From positions 1 through 5,951 of the forward strand of contig CALBSC010000082.1 in the NCBI GenBank assembly GCA_937927685.1: 5,951 bases of DNA, given 5' to 3'. This document shows, in pieces, positions 1-5,141 of this stretch. The position numbers and the translations under genes were made by a program. Every line of letters begins with the position of its first letter. The first letter of the stretch is position 1. The DNA comes from an uncultured Burkholderiales bacterium (GTDB lineage Bacteria > Pseudomonadota > Gammaproteobacteria > Burkholderiales > Burkholderiaceae_C). Under the pieces are notes generated by a model, which saw only the letters and a program-made list of their open reading frames with translations, was not told the origin of the DNA and did not search any database.

Positions 1-621
1 ATGGCGTTCAGCAACTTTGCCTACATGCTCGACAGACAACGTTGGTCGGGCGGGGCGTCCAATGCCACGGCATATTTGAATGCCGATGGCACGATGAAAA
101 CCAGTTCAACGGGTTACATCCGAGACTTTGGCGGCACAGGCTGGACCAACTGGGATCTGCGCGGCAATTACCGCACGGATACAGGCGCAAACACCTGGAG
201 CTTTGGCTTTCATCAAGACGACAACTACTTGAGCAATGTCTTGACCGCAGGCAATGACTGGGCGACGAAAAATGCTTTGACCACCGAAGACACCATCGCC
301 AAAGGCAAGTCGCAAACCATGGCGTTGTGGTTGCAAGACATGTGGAAAGTATCGAATGCAGTGACTGTGACGGGGGGCTTGCGCGCTGAATACTGGCGCG
401 CTTATGACGGCTACAACTTGGCCTCAGCAACGCCCTTTGTTCAGCCCAGCAAACATGCAAGTGGCTACTCGCCCAAAATTTCCATGATGTTCGATGGCAG
501 CCACAAAAAATGGCACATGATCCGAATACGCGTTGTCGCAGGCCGCTGTCCACAACGGTCCTTCCAAGAACATGCAAGCGCCCTTGCAAGCTTGAAGCAC
601 AGGGCAGCCAAGACACTCTGA
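1..621 (+). CDS. TonB-dependent receptor, beta-barrel fragment, 3' end lost
   Basis: The first ~165 residues read as part of the outer-membrane barrel of a TonB-dependent receptor, the class that imports siderophores, cobalamin or other scarce ligands. Alternating aromatic and polar strands are visible (TGWTNWDLRGNYR, ALWLQDMWKVSNAVTVTGGLRAEYW, then YSPKISMMFD), and the LQDMWKV...TGGLRAEYW pattern is typical of adjacent barrel strands. No signal peptide, TonB box or plug domain is present, so the ATG at base 1 is probably an internal Met and the gene starts outside the window. From about residue 165 the frame stops resembling a barrel and becomes basic and unstructured. There it is the antisense of the radical SAM gene on the other strand. 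The terminal strands and the aromatic last residue expected of such receptors are absent. I read it as a truncated, probably non-functional receptor whose true sequence stops near 480-515. The substrate cannot be guessed. Confidence 0.72.
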   Translation: MAFSNFAYMLDRQRWSGGASNATAYLNADGTMKTSSTGYIRDFGGTGWTNWDLRGNYRTDTGANTWSFGFHQDDNYLSNVLTAGNDWATKNALTTEDTIAKGKSQTMALWLQDMWKVSNAVTVTGGLRAEYWRAYDGYNLASATPFVQPSKHASGYSPKISMMFDGSHKKWHMIRIRVVAGRCPQRSFQEHASALASLKHRAAKTL

Positions 622-1716
622 CCTTTGAGACCAATGCGTCGAGGTGTCGAGTGCCACACCCGACAACTTAGAAATATGCCCGATGTGATGCGACTGACCG
701 TTAGGCGCAATAGACACCGAACTCACGTTCTGACAAGTAAGCACACTGCCCATGAGATCGACGGCGATCTGGTCAGGACTGTCCATCCCGCACTTCTGAC
801 CCAACACGCTGGCCGGACGTCTCTCCAAAATGCTGCGCGACCACTCCCGCATACGGGAGCGCGCAATATCGAGATGAACAATGCGCCCCCGACGGATTTC
901 ATCCAGTGACTGCCTGCGAAATTCGAAGGCCTCGTGATTCGATTGCAACGAGTTCGCCAGGCCACCCGCGTCGTAGGGATCAACGAAGGCTCCCTCACCG
1001 ATCGAAATCGTCGGATCGCCAGTCAACTGCAAGAAGTACTTGGCAATCTCTTCTCGACTGGTGTTCGTGCGATGGACCATGGCATTGAACGAGATTCGCC
1101 CCTGGGGAGAGAGCCGCTTATAAAGATCCAAAATTCCGGCGCGGCTAGATTCGTCTGCCAGTGGGTCTGGGCCACGAGCAGGTTGACCTGGACCGTCGTG
1201 GCTAACGCCCACGCCAAAGCCCAATGCATCCAGCCATTCATTGATCTCCGGATTCAGTAAAGAGCCATTGGTGACGATGCCAAATGATGCTGAGGGATAC
1301 CGCTGCCTGAGCGCCTCAGCCAAAGGGCGCAGGGTCTTGATGTAAACCAACGGTTCACCACCCCAGAACTCAATTCGCTCAGGCGCTTTCTCGAGGCTTT
1401 CCTCAATCAGCCTCAAGAACTGAGGCACGTCTGCTTGCGTGGTCTCCTGGGCATGGGGGACAAAGCGTTGACTGCAGTAGTCGCACGAGTAGTTGCACGA
1501 CAGACCAAGTTGAATTTTCAATACCTTGGGGCTGGTCTTTCGACCAGGATGGGTCAGGCTAACCGCTTCAATGTGGCCAACCGTCCATGACTTTTCAATA
1601 TAGGCCAGCGGCCAGGGAGTAAGGTCTTCTGCCAGCAGCTCGCTGGTTTGGTTGTCATAGATCAGCCGGACCGCTTCATTGGTGCGATTGCGTGCGTGCA
1701 AAGTAAATCTGGCCAT
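424..1716 (-). CDS. Radical SAM/SPASM protein, peptide or protein maturase type
   Basis: A 430-residue enzyme. The radical SAM core begins with C74-x3-C78-x2-C81, which binds the [4Fe-4S] cluster that cleaves S-adenosylmethionine, followed by GGEP at 119-122. The C-terminal SPASM region has the full seven-cysteine pattern for two auxiliary clusters: C309-x13-G-x4-C328, then C368-x2-C371-x5-C377-x3-C381, then C393. Enzymes of this architecture modify ribosomal peptides or proteins (anaerobic sulfatase maturases, thioether-forming and PqqE-like enzymes). About 70 residues precede the core and may bind substrate. ATG at 1716 overlaps the preceding stop by one base (TGATG), with AGGTG a few bases upstream. 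GTG three bases earlier is an alternative. It closes the tail operon. Its last ~25 residues are the antisense of the receptor fragment, so the native C-terminus is probably replaced, but the catalytic parts are intact. The substrate is unknown; the Asn-Cys-rich tail protein of the same operon is the best local candidate, by inference. Confidence 0.9.
   Translation of the reverse strand: MARFTLHARNRTNEAVRLIYDNQTSELLAEDLTPWPLAYIEKSWTVGHIEAVSLTHPGRKTSPKVLKIQLGLSCNYSCDYCSQRFVPHAQETTQADVPQFLRLIEESLEKAPERIEFWGGEPLVYIKTLRPLAEALRQRYPSASFGIVTNGSLLNPEINEWLDALGFGVGVSHDGPGQPARGPDPLADESSRAGILDLYKRLSPQGRISFNAMVHRTNTSREEIAKYFLQLTGDPTISIGEGAFVDPYDAGGLANSLQSNHEAFEFRRQSLDEIRRGRIVHLDIARSRMREWSRSILERRPASVLGQKCGMDSPDQIAVDLMGSVLTCQNVSSVSIAPNGQSHHIGHISKLSGVALDTSTHWSQRSECLGCPVLQACKGACMFLEGPLWTAACDNAYSDHVPFFVAAIEHHGNFGRVATCMFAGLNKGRC
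470..515. other. Junction between receptor fragment and phage operon
   Basis: Plus-strand codons up to about 480-495 look like a TonB-dependent receptor barrel (YSPKISMMFD). Minus-strand codons down to about the same place look like the end of a SPASM protein (CDNAYSDHVPFFVAAIEHH). Beyond the zone neither frame resembles its own family. No spacer, terminator hairpin or obvious attachment or transposon-end sequence was seen. The exact base cannot be fixed by eye. Confidence 0.55.
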
Positions 1717-1919
1717 CACGCACCTGCACTTTGCGTTGCTGGCTCATCGGCAAATGCCTCTGGGCATGCCTGGCGGCAGACCTCCTGCGCACTCTGATGT
1801 GCGAACTTGGCCAAGTGATATTCACGGCGGGAGCGGATGCGCTCACCATCCGTGACCGTCACAGTGAAAAAGACATGCTCGTCATCAACGAGCTCAATGG
1901 TTTTCTCAATCAAAGTCAT
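1716..1919 (-). CDS. Small hypothetical protein between oxygenase and radical SAM genes
   Basis: A 67-residue acidic/basic mixed protein that I do not recognise. Residues 5-22 look like two beta strands with a turn at DDE (12-14), followed by a basic stretch (RIRSRREYH, 27-35), a probable helix (36-50) containing C48 and C52, and an Ala-rich loose end. There is no signal peptide or membrane segment. ATG at 1919 follows AGGAG with almost no spacer, which is unusual, but there is no other usable start between it and the upstream stop at 1932-1934. It lies 12 bases after the third oxygenase and its stop overlaps the radical SAM start, so it is very likely translated in the operon. The size and position directly before a radical SAM maturase would suit a substrate-binding helper or a small substrate, but no PqqD/RRE signature is evident. 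The function is left open. Confidence 0.68.
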   Translation of the reverse strand: MTLIEKTIELVDDEHVFFTVTVTDGERIRSRREYHLAKFAHQSAQEVCRQACPEAFADEPATQSAGA

Positions 1920-1931
1920 CTCCTGCCCAGC

Positions 1932-2597
1932 TCATAGCCGGGTGTAAAGCTCTGTGTAGTTGTGGGAGGCCACGCGGAAGGTGACGACCAACAGGACGCG
2001 CTCCCCACTGGGGGAGTTGAAGGGATTGGTCTCGTGCCATATCCGTGAGGGATGCAAAACAACCAACCCAGGAGTGGTTTCGATGTATCGAACCTTCTCC
2101 CAAAACGGAAACCCCGCCATCGGGCGGGGGTCCTGTAAAAGCAGCTCTCCATCTCCGACCGTCCAATCACGGTCTTCAGGAGGACTTCGCTCTCGGCCAC
2201 AGTCGAGGTACAGGCAAAGAACGTGGTCACCCGTATGGTGATAGTGCGGCTGAGCCCGCATCCCCTTTTGGTAACAGACAGGGATGCACCGCGCCAGCAC
2301 GTCGAGTTCATTGGCGTTCCTGACACCGTGAGCCTCTTGCAAATAAGCACGATAGGTTCTATCGACCCACCCTTTGAACTCAATCCAGACAGGCGGTGCC
2401 TGCCTTTCATGCTCTGGCGAAAACAGGTTCAATTGGGTGCGCAACTTGACCGGGACATCAGGCATTGCGTGCTCGGGAGGATTGGCCTTGTGATTATTGA
2501 ATCGCTCCTTCGTGAACGTCTTCAATTCATTGAGCTGGTCCGCTGTGAATGGTGATGCCTCGTGCAGAACAGGCGTACTCCATAGGTGTTCAATCAT
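1932..2597 (-). CDS. 2OG-Fe(II) oxygenase-like protein (third of three)
   Basis: A 221-residue protein resembling the small phage/bacterial Fe(II)/2-oxoglutarate oxygenases of the TIGR02466 type, which hydroxylate unknown targets. The conserved core is visible: PHYHHTGDH at 117-125 supplies the first metal histidine(s) (H118/H120), GELLLQDP at 150-157 is a jelly-roll strand, HPSRIWHETNPF at 182-193 gives the distal histidine H188, and GERVLLVVTF at 198-207 provides R200, placed to bind the 2-oxoglutarate carboxylate. The frame is open to a TTG at 2696, but ATG at 2597 is preferred. It has GAGG six bases upstream and gives the usual family N-terminus (an enzyme opening with a short Leu/Trp-Pro strand). 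It overlaps the previous oxygenase gene by 8 bases. The substrate is unknown; co-transcription with tail genes suggests a tail protein. An acting partner could equally be a host molecule. Confidence 0.85.
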   Translation of the reverse strand: MIEHLWSTPVLHEASPFTADQLNELKTFTKERFNNHKANPPEHAMPDVPVKLRTQLNLFSPEHERQAPPVWIEFKGWVDRTYRAYLQEAHGVRNANELDVLARCIPVCYQKGMRAQPHYHHTGDHVLCLYLDCGRERSPPEDRDWTVGDGELLLQDPRPMAGFPFWEKVRYIETTPGLVVLHPSRIWHETNPFNSPSGERVLLVVTFRVASHNYTELYTRL

Positions 2598-3177
2598 GGT
2601 CCACCTCACATCCAAAAGAGACTGCAATGCGCAGTTCGTTGCAATACCGGGATATCGGTCGAGCCGCGTGTGTTTTCGTCCCGTTGAACACCACAAGACG
2701 GTTGGGCTTGATCAATGCACAAGCATTGACCTCACCTGTTTCATCAAGGGTGACAAAATCACCTCCCCAGTCGCGCTCCCACCGCATCACCGGATACCAA
2801 ACCGCCGTGCGAGCCGTTTTGCTGTACTGCACCGGGAAGTCACGGTGAAATGCGGATTCATCGCCAAAGGTCTGGTAGTTCGCCCAAACACGCGTCAAGG
2901 CGACATTCCCAAAATGCTCTCGGCGAACAATTTCCGCCACCTCGGCAAGTGGTCCTGAATTTTTCAGGAAGGCTTCGTAGCTCAACTCCGAATTCCATGC
3001 GCCATGGTCATAGTGGTGTTGATGCGTTCCGGGCAGCACAAAGTTGCGATGCCAAAACGTACCAGGTGCCTGTGCATGAGCGCGCCAACCAAAGACCGGA
3101 CTTTGAGCAAGTAGCCAAGCGCGGGCAGCTTCAAAGAGTTCGGGAGAAGCTAGGTTGTCGTAAACGTTGATTTGCAT
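2590..3177 (-). CDS. 2OG-Fe(II) oxygenase, prolyl-hydroxylase-like (second of three)
   Basis: A 195-residue oxygenase with the cleanest catalytic set of the three. H111-x-D113 (FHRDF) and H170 (GTKTHAARP) form the iron-binding facial triad. R183 (ELRIAVSF) is positioned for 2-oxoglutarate. GGDFVTLDE at 138-146 and NRLVVFNG at 159-166 are the flanking jelly-roll strands. This is the 2OG-FeII_Oxy/prolyl 4-hydroxylase-like fold, so hydroxylation of an amino-acid side chain is the expected chemistry. ATG at 3177 gives a natural family N-terminus (QINVYDNL). A TTG at 3213 has a strong GAGGAG seven bases ahead and would add 12 residues, so the start is not fully settled. With either start the gene overlaps the end of the first oxygenase, by 47 or 83 bases. 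The three oxygenases are clearly different sequences, not recent tandem copies. Confidence 0.9.
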   Translation of the reverse strand: MQINVYDNLASPELFEAARAWLLAQSPVFGWRAHAQAPGTFWHRNFVLPGTHQHHYDHGAWNSELSYEAFLKNSGPLAEVAEIVRREHFGNVALTRVWANYQTFGDESAFHRDFPVQYSKTARTAVWYPVMRWERDWGGDFVTLDETGEVNACALIKPNRLVVFNGTKTHAARPISRYCNELRIAVSFGCEVDHD

Positions 3178-3757
3178 GGTTATCGGCCACGCTGAGTTCA
3201 AAGTGCAACTCAACGGCGGGCTCCTCTGCGTTATAGGGATGGGTGTGATGCGCCAAGTAACTGGGAAAGATCAGAAGCATTCCTTCTGCCGGGTAGATCA
3301 ATTCCGATCGCAAACCTTCCCACGGCAAGTTCTTGAAACCGAATGGCCCACTCGGATTGACCAGCACAAAGGCTCCGGAGTAGTCGCTGCACGAGGGATC
3401 CGGTTGCGCCTGGGCGCTTAGGATGAATACCGCAGACAGATCCGTGTCTTCGCAGTGCAACGGCAAGCACTGTCCTCGCTTGACCACCACCTCCCGCCCT
3501 GTCATCTGCCTCACGCTGCAGCCGTATTCCTGCGCTACGACACTCTCGATCAGCCGGGTGACTGGATCAAATACAGGCATCAGATGCAGACTTTCCCGCG
3601 TGCTGCGCGACCATGGCATCCCATGCGGATTGGTGATTTCATGCAAGGCCAGAGCCTGATTGCGCATCGCCGCCATCAATTCAGGTCCAAACGGATGCAT
3701 TCCAACGTACACCCGCGCGCCAAACAGCTCCCTAGTCGTGGATTTGGATGGTGGCAT
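3131..3757 (-). CDS. 2OG-Fe(II) oxygenase-like protein with altered ligands (first of three)
   Basis: A 208-residue protein sharing the layout of the third oxygenase: LPLHCEDTDLSAVFIL at 98-113, YSGAFVLVNP at 126-135, and FPSYLAHHTHPY at 164-175 with H170 aligned to the distal iron histidine. The proximal motif is H101-C-E103 rather than a canonical HxD, although D104 and D106 are close. The arginine expected about ten residues after the distal histidine is missing: the equivalent stretch reads EEPAVELHFEL. It may therefore bind iron or 2-oxoglutarate differently, use another co-substrate, or act as a non-catalytic partner. ATG at 3757 is chosen because GGAG stands six bases upstream. The frame stays open to 3814, but those codons overlap the preceding gene. 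It overlaps the Ig-like gene by 26 bases and the second oxygenase by 47. Family assignment is by pattern only. Confidence 0.8.
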   Translation of the reverse strand: MPPSKSTTRELFGARVYVGMHPFGPELMAAMRNQALALHEITNPHGMPWSRSTRESLHLMPVFDPVTRLIESVVAQEYGCSVRQMTGREVVVKRGQCLPLHCEDTDLSAVFILSAQAQPDPSCSDYSGAFVLVNPSGPFGFKNLPWEGLRSELIYPAEGMLLIFPSYLAHHTHPYNAEEPAVELHFELSVADNHANQRLRQPSFSRTL

Positions 3758-4565
3758 CAGAGGCTCCGCTGAAATACTTGAACCCAGCCTTGACGCGAGC
3801 CGAGTCTCCGTCATTCAGTCCCAACGCCAGGAAAGGAACGATGGCCTGTCCATTGACGGTTTTAATTCGAGTCTTGGGCAGGTAACCATTGATTGCCTCC
3901 AGAAATATCTCTGCATCGCGCTCAATGGGCTGGTCGTTGGCATCTACAACCTGCAAATGCACATCGACTTGTCCGTTAGCTGTGCAACTCGCAGGGGCAG
4001 ACACTTGAACACCAGGCAGCAAGATCAACTCGCGCACCTGGGCGCTGGCTGAATAGTCTGTGCGCTCAATGTCCGACGCATCGACCCCAAGAACCACGCA
4101 ATCGCCTTTGTTCACATCGGGGTTGATATTCACAGTCACTGCGCACTCCTCGAACAACGAGTCTGCAAATGGAACCACGAACCCTACGGATAGGTTGTTC
4201 TGATAGGTCGTTCGCGACAGCTCGGGTGCAGACATCTTGGTTGCCATCGAGTATGTATAGAGTGGGATCGGATCGGTAAAGGATCGAACGTCCCATCGGA
4301 AAGTCAGATGCCAAGCTTGACGATCTGCCCAACCGGTGCTTTTTTTGAGCAACTCATAGTCAAACTCACTGACTGCGATCACCTTGTAAAACTTCTCGCC
4401 GCTTTGCAGGACAGATTCGTCATCGGGCAATGGCTCGCTGGGGTTGGGCGAGAAAACAATGCACATCTCCACTCCGACATGCTTCCTGGCCGAATCCACA
4501 GAAACACGAACGACGTGATCCGGTGAACTGGCATAGGCGGGGGGACGGGTGATATAGACCTTCAT
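3732..4565 (-). CDS. Unrecognised phage protein with C-terminal Ig-like domain
   Basis: A 277-residue protein that I cannot name. Residues 1-185 contain many short beta strands and few helices, with an aromatic stretch WHLTFRWDVRSF near 85-96. There is no signal peptide or membrane segment. Residues 186-277 look like a bacterial Ig-like (invasin/Big-type) domain: VQVSAPASCTANGQVDVHLQ opens it, VDANDQPI is the typical linker-strand motif, and VNGQAIVPFLAL is the typical later strand. Such domains occur on phage surface and tail proteins, where they bind carbohydrate or host surfaces. ATG at 4565 has an almost perfect AGGAGGTGAG ribosome site, whose first bases lie in the stop codon of the Cys-rich gene. 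Its position between tail-fibre and enzyme genes suggests a virion surface component, a fibre chaperone or another enzyme substrate. Confidence is good for the gene and low for the role. Confidence 0.78.
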   Translation of the reverse strand: MKVYITRPPAYASSPDHVVRVSVDSARKHVGVEMCIVFSPNPSEPLPDDESVLQSGEKFYKVIAVSEFDYELLKKSTGWADRQAWHLTFRWDVRSFTDPIPLYTYSMATKMSAPELSRTTYQNNLSVGFVVPFADSLFEECAVTVNINPDVNKGDCVVLGVDASDIERTDYSASAQVRELILLPGVQVSAPASCTANGQVDVHLQVVDANDQPIERDAEIFLEAINGYLPKTRIKTVNGQAIVPFLALGLNDGDSARVKAGFKYFSGASDATIQIHD

Positions 4566-4568
4566 CTC

Positions 4569-4577
4569 ACCTCCTCA
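4569..4577 (-). promoter_or_regulatory. Strong Shine-Dalgarno overlapping the upstream stop codon
   Basis: The minus strand reads TGAGGAGGT, ending three bases before the ATG at 4565. The TGA stop of the Cys-rich tail gene is embedded in the ribosome site of the Ig-like gene. This is the best-matched ribosome site in the window. It implies tight translational coupling of the two genes and decides the 4565 start. Confidence 0.75.
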
Positions 4578-5129
4578 GCAGCAGCCACAGCAAGCGCAGT
4601 TGCAATTGCAGTTGGTTCGGCAATTGAATGCGCCACAATTGCAATTCCGATACCAGCGGTGGTATTCCGATCCGCCAATTTCATTGGCCGCCTCGTAGTA
4701 CCCGTCGTAGTTGAACCCTACAGACACCGCATTGAAAACCTGGCTCGTACCGCCTGCTCCGTCATAGCTTCCCCAGTTGGCGCAATTGCCGGTAGGAACA
4801 CCACTGACGCCCCAAGTCCACCAGTTGCCATTTGGCGGGTTCCAATTGCCATTACCAGCACAGTTGCCGTTAGGCAGATAGCCGTTGCAATTGCTTGCAC
4901 GGTCGTCGTAGTACTGGCTCGAACGGTTCATCTCACCGATGTCCTGACCATCGGCCATCTTGTAGCCCGTGTTGCGAGCATCGTCGCCTGTCACACTGCT
5001 CTTGAAAAGGGCTCCGTTGGTCATCGTGATGGAACCTGTCATGGTTCCACCAGCCTTGTCCAACTTGCCGTTCAGCTCAGTTTGCAGGGCATCATCCAAC
5101 CCCGCTTTGGGGATGCGCGTAATCGCCAT
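4575..5129 (-). CDS. Phage tail-fibre-like protein with Asn-Cys-rich C-terminus
   Basis: A 184-residue protein. Residues 1-40 resemble phage tail-fibre proteins: a short helix (LQTELNGKLDK, 15-25) then GGTMTGSITM (27-36), the motif that often opens fibre stalk or tip segments. Residues 55-79 (GYKMADGQDIGEMNRSSQYY and on) look like a compact fibre segment. Residues 80-119 are rich in Asn, Gly and Trp, with GNC at 88-90, GNW at 94-96 and 101-103, and GNC at 114-116. The last 23 residues carry ten of the 13 cysteines (163, 165, 170, 174, 176, 178, 180, 181, 183, 184). Each of the first nine cysteines in the protein directly follows Asn. ATG at 5129 has AGGAG six bases upstream. There is no signal peptide, so it is made in the cytoplasm, like a virion part. 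It is a candidate tail-tip protein and a candidate substrate of the downstream maturase and oxygenases (inference). Metal binding or disulfide cross-linking are alternatives. Confidence 0.88.
   Translation of the reverse strand: MAITRIPKAGLDDALQTELNGKLDKAGGTMTGSITMTNGALFKSSVTGDDARNTGYKMADGQDIGEMNRSSQYYDDRASNCNGYLPNGNCAGNGNWNPPNGNWWTWGVSGVPTGNCANWGSYDGAGGTSQVFNAVSVGFNYDGYYEAANEIGGSEYHRWYRNCNCGAFNCRTNCNCNCACCGCC
4577..4643 (-). repeat. Coding region of the terminal Asn-Cys tract
   Basis: This stretch encodes the tract of ten cysteines at the C-terminus of the tail-fibre-like protein. The Asn-Cys codon pair appears as AATTGC or AACTGC several times, producing nearby perfect palindromes such as TGCAATTGCA (4601-4610) and AATTGCAATT (4637-4646). 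The repeat is dipeptide-level with irregular spacing, not a clean tandem DNA repeat. Confidence 0.6.
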
Positions 5130-5141
5130 GATTTCTCCTAG

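Noticed and set aside
470..515. Transposable (Mu-like) phage end or tRNA-type attachment site at the junction
   Set aside because: No recognisable end repeats, tRNA sequence or spacer was found; the coding frames appear to meet directly.
8..634. Minus-strand open frame opposite the receptor fragment
   Set aside because: Its product is Cys/Ser/Trp-rich with no family resemblance, and it is a shadow of the receptor and radical SAM frames.
424..1716. Anaerobic sulfatase maturase acting on a neighbouring sulfatase
   Set aside because: The architecture fits, but no sulfatase or CxPxR/SxPxR target motif is encoded in the window.
1716..1919. PqqD-like peptide recognition protein
   Set aside because: The size and location fit, but I could not see the family's sequence pattern, so it is left as hypothetical.
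1932..2696. TTG at 2696 as the start of the third oxygenase
   Set aside because: It would overlap the second oxygenase by more than 100 bases. ATG 2597 has GAGG at the right spacing and a natural N-terminus.
4575..5129. Variable protein of a diversity-generating retroelement, because of its many Asn codons in a tail protein
   Set aside because: No reverse transcriptase, template repeat or C-type lectin-like ending is present in the window, and the Asn residues are paired with Cys rather than scattered as adenine-mutated sites.
4659..5141. Plus-strand 160-codon open frame opposite the Cys-rich tail gene
   Set aside because: It is an antisense shadow: Val/Ala/Arg-rich with no motif, while the minus-strand gene has a good ribosome site and recognisable tail motif.
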